Source: Deltaproteobacteria bacterium HGW-Deltaproteobacteria-15 (GTDB lineage Bacteria > Desulfobacterota > DSM-4660 > Desulfatiglandales > HGW-15). Taken from it: a stretch of 64,000 nucleotides of DNA. The stretch covers positions 1-64,000 of the forward strand of contig PHBH01000033.1 in the NCBI GenBank assembly GCA_002840535.1, read 5' to 3'. How positions within the stretch are numbered: the first letter of the stretch is position 1; each line of letters opens with the position of its first letter. The notes beneath the pieces were generated by a model. The model saw only the letters and a list, made by a program, of their open reading frames with translations. It did not search any database and was not told where the DNA came from. Of the stretch, positions 33,716 through 42,587 are shown in pieces. The position numbers and the translations under genes are program-made.

Positions 33716-35344
33716 CTACCCCAATATCGCCTTCAAATCCTGTTCCGGCGTGGTGATGGGCATGATGTTGAAGTTCTTGACCAGCACATCCAGAACATTG
33801 GGAGTCACGAACGCGGGCAGGCTCGGCCCCAGCCTGATGTTCTTGATGCCCAGATAGAAGAGGGTGAGCAGGATCGCCACCGCCTTCTGTTCATACCAGG
33901 AGAGGATCATGGACAGGGGCAGCTCGTTCACACCGACATTGAAAGCCTTGGAAAGGGCCACGGCAATCTGTATGGCCGAGTAGGCGTCATTGCACTGCCC
34001 CACATCCAGGAGTCGGGGAATGCCGCCGATGTCGCCGAAATCCTTGTCGAAGAACCGGAATTTGCCGCAGGCCAGCGTCAGGATGACGCAGTCCTTGGGA
34101 ACCAGCTCGGTGAATTGGGTATAATAATTTCTTCCCGGTTTTGCCCCGTCGCAGCCCGCGACCAGGAAAAAATGCTTGATTGCCCCGCTCTTGACCGCAT
34201 CGATGACCTTGTCCGCAACGCTCATCACCGTATTCCGGCCGAACCCGCAGGTTACGGACTTCCCGTTCACATCCTCTTTGAAGCCCTCCATTTGCAGGGC
34301 CTTCTGGATCACCGGGGTGAAATCCTTGTTCGCGATGTGAGTGACCCCGGGCCACCCGACGAGCCCGGTAGTGAAGATGTTGTCCTTGTATACTTCCTGC
34401 GGCTTCTGGATGCAGTTGGTGGTCATCAGAATGGCCCCGGGGAACTGGGCGAATTCCTTGGCCTGATTCTGCCAGGCGGTTCCGAAATGGCCGTAGAAGT
34501 GGGGGTATTTCTTGAGCCCCGGATAGGCATGGGTAGGAAGCATCTCTCCGTGAGTGTACACCTGGATGCCCTTTCCTTCGCTCTGTTTCAGAATCTCTTC
34601 CAGATCCTTCAGATCATGGCCGGATACCAGGATGGCCTTGCCCTTCCTGGCCCCGAGAGGCACCTTGGTGGGTACAGGGTGGCCATAGGTCCCGGTATTA
34701 GCCGCATCCAGGAGTTCCATGGTCCTGAGGTTGATCTCCCCGCACTTGAGCACCAGATTCACCCAATCGTTCAGACCGAGGTCCTTGTTCAAGGTTGCAG
34801 CCAACCCCTCCTGGATAAAGGCGTACACCTTTTCGTCTTCCTGGCCAAGAATCCTGGCATGGTCGGCATATGCGGCTACTCCCTTGATGCCGAAAAGAAG
34901 TGTGTGCTGGAGCCCCATGATGTCGGCATCGATGGTCGTATCGGATTTGATCCCTACCGCTTCTCCCTGGCTCACCATGCCCTGGAGGGTCGACTCGGGT
35001 TTAAAGGAAGCCGGGCCGTCCGGAAAGTCGGTCTTCCCTCCGGCCGCCTTCACCTTCCCTTTCAAGCTCTCCCGCAGCTCAACGCAGCGGTTGATAAGGG
35101 GAAGGAATCGATCCTGATCGAAATCCACATTGGTCAGGGTCGAAAACGCCGCCTCTGCGGTAAAACCATTCACCTCCCGGTCGTTCACCCCGGCCTTTCG
35201 CCCCTCCACCGCTACAAGCGAGAGACCCTTCAATGCGTAGATGAGGAGATCCTGCAGGGCCGCCACATCGGGCTGCTTCCCGCATACGCCTATCTTTGTA
35301 CATCCTGTTCCCTTGGCTGTCTGTTCACATTGGTAGCAAAACAT
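33716..35344 (-). CDS. hcp: Hybrid-cluster protein (hydroxylamine/NO reductase-type)
   Basis: The 542-residue protein starts MFCYQCEQTAKGTGCTKIGVCG: cysteines at 3, 6, 15 and 21 (Cx2Cx8Cx5C) form the cubane cluster, the spacing found in Hcp of strict anaerobes. Ligands of the hybrid Fe-S-O cluster follow, including VAGCDGAKPGR, LACGKFRF and the C-terminal LSWYEQKA. Hcp reduces nitric oxide and hydroxylamine and can also nitrosylate proteins. It heads the unit hcp - HD gene - ferredoxin-like gene on the minus strand and has a Crp/FNR-type promoter. Confidence 0.95.
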   Translation of the reverse strand: MFCYQCEQTAKGTGCTKIGVCGKQPDVAALQDLLIYALKGLSLVAVEGRKAGVNDREVNGFTAEAAFSTLTNVDFDQDRFLPLINRCVELRESLKGKVKAAGGKTDFPDGPASFKPESTLQGMVSQGEAVGIKSDTTIDADIMGLQHTLLFGIKGVAAYADHARILGQEDEKVYAFIQEGLAATLNKDLGLNDWVNLVLKCGEINLRTMELLDAANTGTYGHPVPTKVPLGARKGKAILVSGHDLKDLEEILKQSEGKGIQVYTHGEMLPTHAYPGLKKYPHFYGHFGTAWQNQAKEFAQFPGAILMTTNCIQKPQEVYKDNIFTTGLVGWPGVTHIANKDFTPVIQKALQMEGFKEDVNGKSVTCGFGRNTVMSVADKVIDAVKSGAIKHFFLVAGCDGAKPGRNYYTQFTELVPKDCVILTLACGKFRFFDKDFGDIGGIPRLLDVGQCNDAYSAIQIAVALSKAFNVGVNELPLSMILSWYEQKAVAILLTLFYLGIKNIRLGPSLPAFVTPNVLDVLVKNFNIMPITTPEQDLKAILG

Positions 35345-35403
35345 GTTGTGTCTCCTTTCTGATGTATGTGATTTTGGAACCGATAACGTTAACTGTTGCT
35401 CGG

Positions 35404-35445
35404 ATGATAACCAAAGAAAGTGTGGCTGAACTTGACCTAAGTCAA
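35404..35445 (-). promoter_or_regulatory. hcp promoter with a Crp/FNR-type palindrome in the class II position
   Basis: TTGACCTAAGTCAA (35432-35445) is a TTGAC-N4-GTCAA palindrome of the FNR/DNR/HcpR type. On the minus strand it is followed, after exactly 29 bases counted from its centre, by TATCAT (35404-35409) as -10. That places the palindrome at -41.5, the standard site for class II activation by this family. The -35 region is occupied by the operator, as expected. The leader is about 53 bases long with AAAGGAG before the ATG. Confidence 0.65.
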
Positions 35446-35523
35446 CAGAATCTCTTTTTTTTCGAAAATCGAAAATAGGGTGGGAGCAGTATTTTTCGGA
35501 CCACGGACAAAAGACAGATGACC

Positions 35524-37971
35524 TTATATCTTTGCTTTCGACAGCCTGAGGCTGTTCAATACTACCGTGATGCTGCTCATAGCCATTGCAAAGGCAGCCA
35601 GGATGGGGTGGAGGTCCCGCAGGAAGTATGGGAGAAACTCGAAGGGGTAAAGCACGCCTGCCGCAATGGGGATGAGAATGACATTGTAGAAAAAAGCCCA
35701 GAAGAGGTTCTGCTTGATGGTCCTCATCGTCGCCCTGCTCAGGTGGACTGCCCTTGGAACGCCTGAGAGGCTCCCGCTCGCCAGCACCACATCCCCGGTC
35801 TCTATAGCCACGTCCGTACCGGTACCGATGGCGAAACCCACATCGGCCTGTGCAAGCGCGGGGGCGTCGTTGATGCCGTCTCCAACCATCCCCACTCTTC
35901 CACCCTTCTCCTGCAGTTCTTTGATTTTTTGAGCCTTTTCCTCAGGACGAACATCCGGGATCACCTCGTCGATGTTCACCTGCATGGCGATGGTCCTTGC
36001 CGTCTGTGCATTATCCCCCGTGAGCATTACAACCCGCAGGGACTCCTCATGGAGTTTCCGGACTGCGGCTTCGGATTCCGGCTTGAGAGGATCGGAAACA
36101 GCTATCATTCCTTGGGGCCTTCCATCTATGGCAACGACCATGACCGTCTTTCCCATGTCCTGCATAGACTGAATCCGATCTCTCAGTCCATCCATGGAAA
36201 GCCCCGCCTCCTCTATCCACGCCGGTCTCCCGACCATGATTTCCTTGCCGTTGATCCTGGCCTGGACGCCCAGCCCTCGGACCGCCTTGAAGGAGTCCGT
36301 GCTGAAGAGCGGGATCTTTCTTGCTTCCGCTTCCCTCACAATGGCCCGGCCGATGGGGTGTTCGGACCCTGCTTCCGCGGAAGCCGTGAGCCTGAGGAAT
36401 TCCTCCTCGGTCAACACGTCTGGGTTCAGCAGAGTGACATCCGTTACAGCCGGTTTTCCCTGCGTGATGGTGCCGGTCTTGTCGAGCACAATGGTGCCGA
36501 GCTTTGTGGCCATCTCCAGGGCTTGGCTGTTTTTGAAGAGCACGCCCTTTTCCGCTCCCTTGCCTGTACCCGCCATGATCGCTGTCGGGGTAGCAAGCCC
36601 GAGGGCGCATGGGCAAGCGATCACGAGGACCGCAACCAGGCGAATCATTGCTGGAACGAAATTGCCTCCGACTGCCCACCACAGGAAAAAGGTGATGAAC
36701 GCAATGCTGATCACACCCGGGACGAAAATGGCCGCCACACGATCGGCGAGGCCCTGGATCGGCGCCTTGCTCCCCTGGGCATCCTGAACCATTCGGATGA
36801 TGCGGGCAAGGGCAGTGTCTTTTCCAACCTTTCTGGCCTCAAACCTGATGAACCCCTCACCGTTTATGGTTCCTGCCGCAACACTGTCGCCCGGGCGTTT
36901 GTCGACCGGTATGGGTTCGCCTGTCAGCATGGATTCATCGATGCTCGAATCTCCGGCCAGGATCACGCCGTCAACGGGTATGGCTTCGCCCGGTCTGACC
37001 ACGACCTCATCGCCCACCGCCACGCTCGAAAGGGGAACGACCTTTTCACGCCCGTCCATCATGATGGTTGCCGTCTTAGGGCGAAGCGCCATCAGCTTCC
37101 TGATTGCCATGCCGGTACGCCCCTTGGTACGCGATTCCAGCATCTTGCCCATTTTGATGAGCGTAATGATCACGGCCGAGGTTTCAAAATAGACATGCAT
37201 GCCCAGGGACGGGAAGAGAAGCAGGAACAGCGAATAAAAATAGGCCACTGAAGAGCCCATGGCGACAAGCACATCCATGTTGGCGCTTCCGTTCCGAAGG
37301 CTTTTCCATCCCCCTGTATAGAAATCCCATCCGGTGTAGAACTGGACCGGTGTGGCGAGGGCGAGAAAAAACCAGTTTACCCAGGCAGCATGGCTCCACT
37401 GCCCGAGGAGCCCGAAATCCCTTCCCATGCTGATGACGAAAAGGGGAAGCGTAAACATGACCCCTATAACAAACTTCCCCGTCTGGGCGCGGATCTCGGC
37501 ATTGCGCGCCGCCAGCTCCGCGTCCTCCACATCCATGGTTTCAGCGGGCATCACTGCGCCATATCCGGCCTTTTCTATGGCCGCAGCAATGTCTTCCAGC
37601 GTGACCATGCCGGGGACATACTCCACATGCGCCTTTTCAGTGGCGAAGTTGACCGAAACGCTCTGCACCCCCGCCACTTTTTTGTTGAGGGTCCTTTCAA
37701 CAGCTGCAGCACAGTTGGCACAAGTCATCCCGGTGACCGGAATATCCACGGAAGCGCTCGCCACTCCATAGCCTGCGTCCCTGACCTTCTGGATCACGCT
37801 CTGAACCTGCACCTGGTCGGGGTCAAAGGAGACGGTTGCCTGCTCGGTGCCGAAATTCACGTTGACATCATGAACGCCCTGCACCTTCTTGAGCGCTCTC
37901 TCTATGCTCATGGCGCAGTTGGCGCATGTCATTCCTGTCACTGGTACTTGTATGCTTTTCTCTGTTGCCAT
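35524..37971 (-). CDS. copA: Copper-translocating P1B-type ATPase CopA
   Basis: The 815-residue pump has two N-terminal heavy-metal-binding domains, each with GMTCANC (around residues 13-19 and 79-85), eight predicted membrane helices, the channel motif [11 protein letters not shown], the phosphorylation site [10 protein letters not shown], the HP motif [10 protein letters not shown] and the hinge [21 protein letters not shown] together with GMTCANC points to Cu(I) export. No good Shine-Dalgarno precedes the ATG at 37971, because the leader is filled with a word repeat; a start at 37971 is supported by family length. Confidence 0.94.
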   Translation of the reverse strand: MATEKSIQVPVTGMTCANCAMSIERALKKVQGVHDVNVNFGTEQATVSFDPDQVQVQSVIQKVRDAGYGVASASVDIPVTGMTCANCAAAVERTLNKKVAGVQSVSVNFATEKAHVEYVPGMVTLEDIAAAIEKAGYGAVMPAETMDVEDAELAARNAEIRAQTGKFVIGVMFTLPLFVISMGRDFGLLGQWSHAAWVNWFFLALATPVQFYTGWDFYTGGWKSLRNGSANMDVLVAMGSSVAYFYSLFLLLFPSLGMHVYFETSAVIITLIKMGKMLESRTKGRTGMAIRKLMALRPKTATIMMDGREKVVPLSSVAVGDEVVVRPGEAIPVDGVILAGDSSIDESMLTGEPIPVDKRPGDSVAAGTINGEGFIRFEARKVGKDTALARIIRMVQDAQGSKAPIQGLADRVAAIFVPGVISIAFITFFLWWAVGGNFVPAMIRLVAVLVIACPCALGLATPTAIMAGTGKGAEKGVLFKNSQALEMATKLGTIVLDKTGTITQGKPAVTDVTLLNPDVLTEEEFLRLTASAEAGSEHPIGRAIVREAEARKIPLFSTDSFKAVRGLGVQARINGKEIMVGRPAWIEEAGLSMDGLRDRIQSMQDMGKTVMVVAIDGRPQGMIAVSDPLKPESEAAVRKLHEESLRVVMLTGDNAQTARTIAMQVNIDEVIPDVRPEEKAQKIKELQEKGGRVGMVGDGINDAPALAQADVGFAIGTGTDVAIETGDVVLASGSLSGVPRAVHLSRATMRTIKQNLFWAFFYNVILIPIAAGVLYPFEFLPYFLRDLHPILAAFAMAMSSITVVLNSLRLSKAKI

Positions 37972-37989
37972 AAGACCAAGCTTAATATC

Positions 37990-38030
37990 CGATCGGTCGG
38001 ATCAGTCTGATCGGTCTGATCGGTCCGATT
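37990..38030. repeat. GATCGGTCTG word repeat in the copA leader
   Basis: Four to five variants of the ten-base word GATCGGTCTG lie between copZ and copA. The word is nearly self-complementary, so the leader can fold. It sits where the copA ribosome-binding site and any operator should be. Confidence 0.7.
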
Positions 38031-38048
38031 CGAACGAAAGGTTCCTAC

Positions 38049-38255
38049 CTACTCTGTGGGCGAGTAATTCATCTCCTTCAGAGTCGCCTTGATCTTTTCG
38101 AGGGTGGCGGGAGGCTCCCACGAGACGGTAATCTCCTTTTTCCCGGGATCCCCTTCAACCTTTTTCACGCCCTCCAGATCTATCAGCTCCCTTTTGATAT
38201 TCATGACGCAGTGACCGCAACTGATGTTTGGAATAGAGAACTTTTTGTCTTCCAT
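38049..38255 (-). CDS. copZ: Small heavy-metal-associated domain protein, CopZ-like copper chaperone
   Basis: The 68-residue single-domain protein has the metal site ISCGHCVMNI (CxxC) and the ferredoxin-like fold pattern ending ATLEKIKATLKEMNYSP. It should hand Cu(I) to CopA, which follows 77 bases downstream on the same strand. The core motif reads GHC where typical CopZ have AHC or SHC. AAAGGAGGT lies ten bases before the ATG. Confidence 0.85.
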   Translation of the reverse strand: MEDKKFSIPNISCGHCVMNIKRELIDLEGVKKVEGDPGKKEITVSWEPPATLEKIKATLKEMNYSPTE

Positions 38256-38568
38256 GTACGGTTACCTCCTTTGATCGATAGTTAGTATGGTAAGATTAAA
38301 ACGGGTTGTGTCAAGAAAAGAGAACGTACCTCCTTTAACCACGCTGTTCTCGATTACTCTTCTTCCAGTTACGGGGGAATTCTTGATGGCGGGAAGTTGC
38401 AGGGAATTCGGAGCGGCGGTATCTTCTCAGAGGATTCCCGGGAGGGGGCGCTTGTAGGAGCAGCCTCCCGGTTGCGATCGGATGCTCTCGGTCGAGATGA
38501 CAACTGATTTGCGGGACGCGACAGTCGGCGTGCGCTGAAACAACGGAATGGACGACTATATCGAGCGA
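38256..38568. other. 313-base intergenic region between asnA and copZ
   Basis: It contains the copZ promoter (listed separately) and, near 38452-38475, a degenerate REP-type unit (GTAGGAGCAGCC, GGTTGCGATCGG) of the family seen intact at 42678. No gene is visible. Confidence 0.5.
38287..38314 (-). promoter_or_regulatory. Sigma-70-type promoter of copZ-copA
   Basis: On the minus strand TTGACA (38314-38309) is followed after 16 bases by TACCAT (38292-38287). The predicted transcript starts near 38280, 25 bases before the ATG. No clear CueR- or CopY-type operator is present. Confidence 0.5.
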
Positions 38569-39711
38569 TCAATCAATGACATGAATATTTTTCTTCCGGC
38601 AGATCTCCTTCAGGACTTTAGGCCACACCGTGACAGTCACTTCTCCGAGATGGGCTTTTTTGAGAATGAGCATCTGGGTACGGGCCTGGCCGATGCCTCC
38701 TCCTATGCTTAGAGGAATCTCATTGTTCGCCACCGCCTTATGATAGGGAAGGTCCAGCCAATCGAGCTGCCCGGTCATTTCGAGCTGTTTCCGGAGAGTC
38801 TCCGCGTTTACCCGTATGCCGCCGGACATGAGTTCATGGCGGCGCTTCGTGACCGGATTCCACACAAGGATATCCCCATTGAGGCCATGCATGGGGCGGC
38901 CGTCTTCGGACACGGTCTCCGTAACCCAGTCGTCGTAGTCGGCGGCGCGCATCTCGTGGGGGTAGCCATCGCTGAGAGTCCATCCGATCCCGATTATGAA
39001 AACGGCCGGATATTTTTGCAGAATCTGAGTCTCCCTCTGCTTGCGGGGCAGATCCGGAAACATTTCCAGGATCTCTTCTGCATGAAGAAAAGTGATCTCA
39101 TCCGGCAAATCGGGGTACTTGTCCGTTCTTAGTTGAGGGAACCGGTCCTGGATGAAGGTCTCCGCCCCCTTAATCACCTTCCAGATCTTTCGGACCGTAT
39201 CCTTCAGAAAATCGAGCGTGCGCATCTCCGCTGTGACAGACCTCTCCCAGTCCCACTGGTCCACATAGGCGCTGTGATCATGATCCAGGAAGTAATCCTT
39301 GCGCACGGCACGCATATCCGTGCACAACCCCTCCCCTGTTTTCATGCCGAATTGCTTCAGGGCCATTCTCTTCCATTTGGTGGCAGCCTGAACGATTTGG
39401 GCATCCACAGGATTTCTGTCGTGGTCATTGGTGATATGGAATTGAACAGGGGTGCGTGAGCCGTCGCGGTCAAGCATGTCATTGACCCCGCTGTCGATGT
39501 CTACGATCAGCGGGACAGTGACCATCATGAGATTCAGTTCCCGGCAGAGGTTTTCTTCTATGTATTGCTTGACTGCAAAGACAGCCTTTTGCGTGTCCTT
39601 TGGGCTGAGGAGCGAGCTGTAATCATTCGGCAGAATCTTTTCCAGCTCGCGATAATCGCCGATTCCGGGTCCGGCGAGGTCCGCCTTTTTCAGATCTGCG
39701 GCTGTAGCCAT
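38569..39711 (-). CDS. asnA: Aspartate--ammonia ligase (asparagine synthetase A)
   Basis: The 380-residue class-II synthetase-like enzyme has the expected motifs: VTVPLIVDIDSGVND, WKRMALKQFGM, the dimer and active-site stretch HSAYVDQWDWE, GIGWTLSDGYPHEMRAADYDDW, LNGDILVWNPV, GGIRVNAETL and IGGGIGQARTQML. It makes asparagine from aspartate, ammonia and ATP. It is about 50 residues longer than the Escherichia coli enzyme because of an N-terminal extension (ADLKKADLAGPGIGDYREL). It has no operon partner here. Confidence 0.93.
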   Translation of the reverse strand: MATAADLKKADLAGPGIGDYRELEKILPNDYSSLLSPKDTQKAVFAVKQYIEENLCRELNLMMVTVPLIVDIDSGVNDMLDRDGSRTPVQFHITNDHDRNPVDAQIVQAATKWKRMALKQFGMKTGEGLCTDMRAVRKDYFLDHDHSAYVDQWDWERSVTAEMRTLDFLKDTVRKIWKVIKGAETFIQDRFPQLRTDKYPDLPDEITFLHAEEILEMFPDLPRKQRETQILQKYPAVFIIGIGWTLSDGYPHEMRAADYDDWVTETVSEDGRPMHGLNGDILVWNPVTKRRHELMSGGIRVNAETLRKQLEMTGQLDWLDLPYHKAVANNEIPLSIGGGIGQARTQMLILKKAHLGEVTVTVWPKVLKEICRKKNIHVID

Positions 39712-40047
39712 TCTGTTGGGATCCCCCTTGTTCGTCAGATAGAGCAGGTTTCAGGGCTTATACAGGAAAAGCAGCTCGAATGCAATTTCAAGTTACCTCC
39801 GGATTCATTTTAACACCCGCCATCATCTTGGATCTTGCATCCTGTATCCTGTATCCTTTTTGGTCATTGGTCATTTTGTCCTCTGTCTTTTCATTCGACG
39901 TTGGACGTTCGATGTTCGATGTTCGACGTTGATCCAACCCCATCTGGATCCTGCATCCTGGATCTTGCGTCCCATAGAAATGACAGCGCCCGCCCTGCTG
40001 TAAAACCCGGTGCAGGACGGGCGCATTCGATCTGCCGACATCAGCCT
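39712..40047. other. 336-base intergenic region between the ZraP-like gene and asnA
   Basis: It is largely repeat: word families at 39833-39860, 39863-39954 and 39955-39971. A hairpin-forming GCCCGCCCTGC / GCAGGACGGGC pair at about 39989-40023 is near the ZraP-like gene's 3' end and is probably its terminator. Confidence 0.6.
39833..39971 (-). repeat. Composite word repeat, reverse-oriented copy
   Basis: On the minus strand it reads: reiterated GGATCCAGGATACAGG words, then GATGGGGTTGGATC, then GAACATCGAACGTCCAACG words ending CGAATGAAAAGAC, then GACCAATGACC, then more GGATACAGGATGC words. The part 39863-39954 matches 44421-44511 on the plus strand with about five differences in 91-92 bases. 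Confidence 0.85.
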
Positions 40048-40587
40048 CTAGTTCCAGCACCTCCCCGGACCGTAGCCGCCGCCCATGTGCCTCCCGTAGC
40101 CCCTCCCGGAACCGGGACCCATGCCGTAACCGTTTCCTCGACCGTAGCCTCCCTGGCCATAACCTCGACCGTAGCCGGCCCCAAAACGGGCATCGGGATT
40201 GATCTTTCTCTCCTCCAGGGAATAGTTCAGCCTCTCCTGCTTCATTTTCGCCTGGAGGTCGCTCAACTCCTTCTGGAGAGCCCTCGCCTTTTCAGGATCC
40301 GGATTGGGAGAACTCATGAGGGTCTGGAACTCACCCCTCTTTGCCCAGATCTGATTTCTTAGCTGAGCTGTGTTGTCATAATATTTCTTTTCGAGCTCCG
40401 AAAGCTGGTTACGCTGTTCGTCAGTCAGGTTCGCACCCGACGGGCCATAATTGGGACAATCGTACCCCTGGCCGCCGCCCCACCTTCCTCCAGGGCCGCC
40501 GCCCCAGCCCGGTCCTCGGGCAAATGCGGGAAGCGCCAAGGCGGCAATCATGACAGCAATTCCACCCAGTGTAAGCATCTTTTTCAT
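40048..40587 (-). CDS. ZraP/CpxP-like periplasmic metal-stress protein
   Basis: The 179-residue protein has a signal peptide (MKKMLTLGGIAVMIAALALPAFA), a helical LTDEQRNQLSELEKKYYDNTAQLRNQIWAKRGEF core of the Spy/CpxP/ZraP type, and glycine-rich ends. The C-terminal third is a low-complexity GYGRGYGQGGYGRGNGYG tract with His and a final Cys (RHMGGGYGPGRCWN), probably metal-binding. ZraP-type proteins are zinc-dependent chaperones in the periplasm. It is divergent from a ZraS/ZraR-like pair and has a sigma-54 promoter. Confidence 0.85.
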   Translation of the reverse strand: MKKMLTLGGIAVMIAALALPAFARGPGWGGGPGGRWGGGQGYDCPNYGPSGANLTDEQRNQLSELEKKYYDNTAQLRNQIWAKRGEFQTLMSSPNPDPEKARALQKELSDLQAKMKQERLNYSLEERKINPDARFGAGYGRGYGQGGYGRGNGYGMGPGSGRGYGRHMGGGYGPGRCWN

Positions 40588-40631
40588 GTCGTTCTCCTTT
40601 CTGTTTTGCCTGCTTTTTGCTTGTTAAAGAT

Positions 40632-40647
40632 AGCAAGCAGCATGCCG
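40632..40647 (-). promoter_or_regulatory. Sigma-54 promoter of the ZraP-like gene
   Basis: The minus strand reads CGGCATGCTGCTTGCT, matching TGGCACG-N4-TTGCW with GG and GC exactly ten bases apart. The predicted start near 40621 lies 34 bases before the ATG. The -24 half overlaps a perfect palindrome, TGCCG-TTTT-CGGCA (40643-40656). Confidence 0.7.
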
Positions 40648-40743
40648 TTTTCGGCAATATCTCATAAACTATTTATTTTGTTGGCGAATAACCTTTTATC
40701 CTGTTCAATGCTTTCGTTGGAGCTCTGTTCACATGGATAGTTA

Positions 40744-40773
40744 TTACCCGGATAGGGGTATCCAATCGGGTAA
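40744..40773. promoter_or_regulatory. Candidate upstream activator site between zraP- and zraS-like genes
   Basis: TTACCCGGATA-GGGG-TATCC-AAT-CGGGTAA is an interrupted palindrome with a GGATA/TATCC core. It lies about 130-140 bases upstream of the predicted ZraP-like transcript start, the usual distance for an NtrC-type enhancer, and 60-90 bases upstream of the kinase start. Confidence 0.5.
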
Positions 40774-40830
40774 AAAGTATACAACTTCCTCTTGCATTTT
40801 GCCGTTCTTGATGGCAGCCTCGGAGAAATA

Positions 40831-42579
40831 ATGACTAAGACCCCCAAAAAATCCTGGCTTGCGATCCCTCCCTGGATCGTCCTCGGAGCAATCATTGTAC
40901 TGGTACCCATCTTCCTGTTCTGGACCGTCCAGAACATCAGGAAACAGAAGGAGAGCATGTCCCTCCTGCTTTATGAAAAAGGGGCTGCGCTGATTCGCTC
41001 CTTCGAGGCAGGTACCCGGACCGGGATGATGGGAATGATGGGCGGCATGCGTGGAAGCGGATTTCAACTGCAGAGGCTTCTTGTGGAGACGGCCCAGCAG
41101 CCGGATATCGTCCACCTGCTGGTTACGGACATCGAAGGCAATATTCTCGCGCATAGCGATGGGCAAAAGATCGGGAATACGTATGGCCGGGATCTCGATC
41201 TGGAGGAGCTCGCCCGCCTGGAAAAGCCGCGCTGGAGGCGCATTATCACTCCTGACGGAACTGAAGCGTTCGAGGTTTTCCGCAGGTTCAGCCCAACCCA
41301 GACCCCTGGACGGCGTTTCGGCAGGACGCAACACGCGCGGCCAATGGATCCATCCCAGGAGCGGTGGGCGGAGGAACAGAAGTTTGTGATCTTTGTAGGG
41401 CTTGAGATGGATACCGTCGAACAGGCAGGCCGGAGGGACATCAGACAAAGCATTCTGACTGCCGCGGTGCTCCTGTTGATAGGGTTTGCAGGCATTGTCC
41501 TCCTATTTCTTGCCCAAGCCTACCGATCGACAAGAACCTCTCTCACCAGGATCAAGGCTTTTTCGGAGAAGGTAGTGGAAAGCATGCCCATCGGGCTCCT
41601 GACGCTGGACAACGCAGGAACCGTCATCACCATGAATCACGCGGCCGAGGCCGCGCTGGGCATCAGCTCCGGCGCCGTTTTGGGAGCAAGGGCGGGCGAA
41701 GCCCTCCCCAAGCCTCTCTGGGCTTTATTGAACAATCCCGGAACAGGAAAATGGATGATAGGCAGGGAAATCGAGGTTACAAACAGCCAGGGAAGAGTTG
41801 TTCCCCTTGATGTGTCCATTTCGTTTCTGGAGGACGAGGAAGGCGCCTTCCTGGGGCATATCATCCTTTTTCGCGATCTCACGGAAGTACAAAACCTGAA
41901 GAGAGAGATCGAGACCAGCAGGAGACTGGCTTCCCTGGGAAGACTCGCTGCCGGAATCGCCCATGAAATACGCAATCCCCTCAGTTCGATAAAGGGTTTT
42001 GCGACCTATTTCAAGGAGAGATACGCCGATGTACCCGAAGATAAAGGGACTGCCGAGATCATGATCAAGGAGGTGGAACGGCTGAACCGGGTAATCAGCC
42101 AGTTGCTCGAATTCGCCCGCCCCATGACGGTTGCCAGAAGGCCGGCCTCTCCCCAGGACCTGATTCGTCATTCCCTCAAGATGATCCAGAGGCAGGCCCT
42201 TGAAAAGGAAATCCGCATCAGGACAGATCTGCCGGAGGAGGTCCAGGAGGTCTCGATGGATCCGGACAGGGTCAACCAGGTTCTGCTGAACCTCTATCTG
42301 AACTCCATAGAGGCCATGGAAAAGGGAGGCGAATTGACGGTGGATCTGCAACCCGCTGTCGGCCGCGGGGGTATCGAGATCTCCGTGAGCGACACCGGCG
42401 CAGGAATTCGAAAGCAAGACCTTACCCATATTTTTGACCCTTATTTCACAACCCGCCCTTCCGGAACGGGTCTGGGTTTGGCAATCGTCCACAATATCAT
42501 GGAATCCCACAAGGGCGAGGTAAGGGTGGAGAGCGAACCGGGGAAAGGGACGAAGGTCACGCTCTATTTTCCTGGTTAG
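40831..42579 (+). CDS. ZraS-like membrane sensor histidine kinase
   Basis: The 582-residue kinase has two membrane helices (about 15-38 and 210-232) around a periplasmic sensor of about 170 residues that contains a methionine-rich segment, TGMMGMMGGMRGSG, and ends in an HxxxM-like basic stretch. A PAS domain (VVESMPIGLLTLDNAG), HisKA (GRLAAGIAHEIRNPLSSIKG) and HATPase_c (LYLNSIEAME, DTGAGI, GTGLGLAI) follow. The AHEIRNPLSSI H box is that of NtrB/ZraS kinases that drive sigma-54 activators. Start at the ATG after CGGAG; an upstream in-frame TTG adds 13 residues. Confidence 0.9.
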   Translation: MTKTPKKSWLAIPPWIVLGAIIVLVPIFLFWTVQNIRKQKESMSLLLYEKGAALIRSFEAGTRTGMMGMMGGMRGSGFQLQRLLVETAQQPDIVHLLVTDIEGNILAHSDGQKIGNTYGRDLDLEELARLEKPRWRRIITPDGTEAFEVFRRFSPTQTPGRRFGRTQHARPMDPSQERWAEEQKFVIFVGLEMDTVEQAGRRDIRQSILTAAVLLLIGFAGIVLLFLAQAYRSTRTSLTRIKAFSEKVVESMPIGLLTLDNAGTVITMNHAAEAALGISSGAVLGARAGEALPKPLWALLNNPGTGKWMIGREIEVTNSQGRVVPLDVSISFLEDEEGAFLGHIILFRDLTEVQNLKREIETSRRLASLGRLAAGIAHEIRNPLSSIKGFATYFKERYADVPEDKGTAEIMIKEVERLNRVISQLLEFARPMTVARRPASPQDLIRHSLKMIQRQALEKEIRIRTDLPEEVQEVSMDPDRVNQVLLNLYLNSIEAMEKGGELTVDLQPAVGRGGIEISVSDTGAGIRKQDLTHIFDPYFTTRPSGTGLGLAIVHNIMESHKGEVRVESEPGKGTKVTLYFPG

Positions 42580-42587
42580 AACGTAAA

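Noticed and set aside
33578..35362. 594-codon open frame opposite hcp
   Set aside because: Antisense to hcp over its whole length; GC-rich third positions create such frames. No domain is visible.
37972..38048. GATTCGAAC-like stretch considered as part of a tRNA
   Set aside because: No cloverleaf can be formed; the stretch is part of the GATCGGTCTG word repeat.
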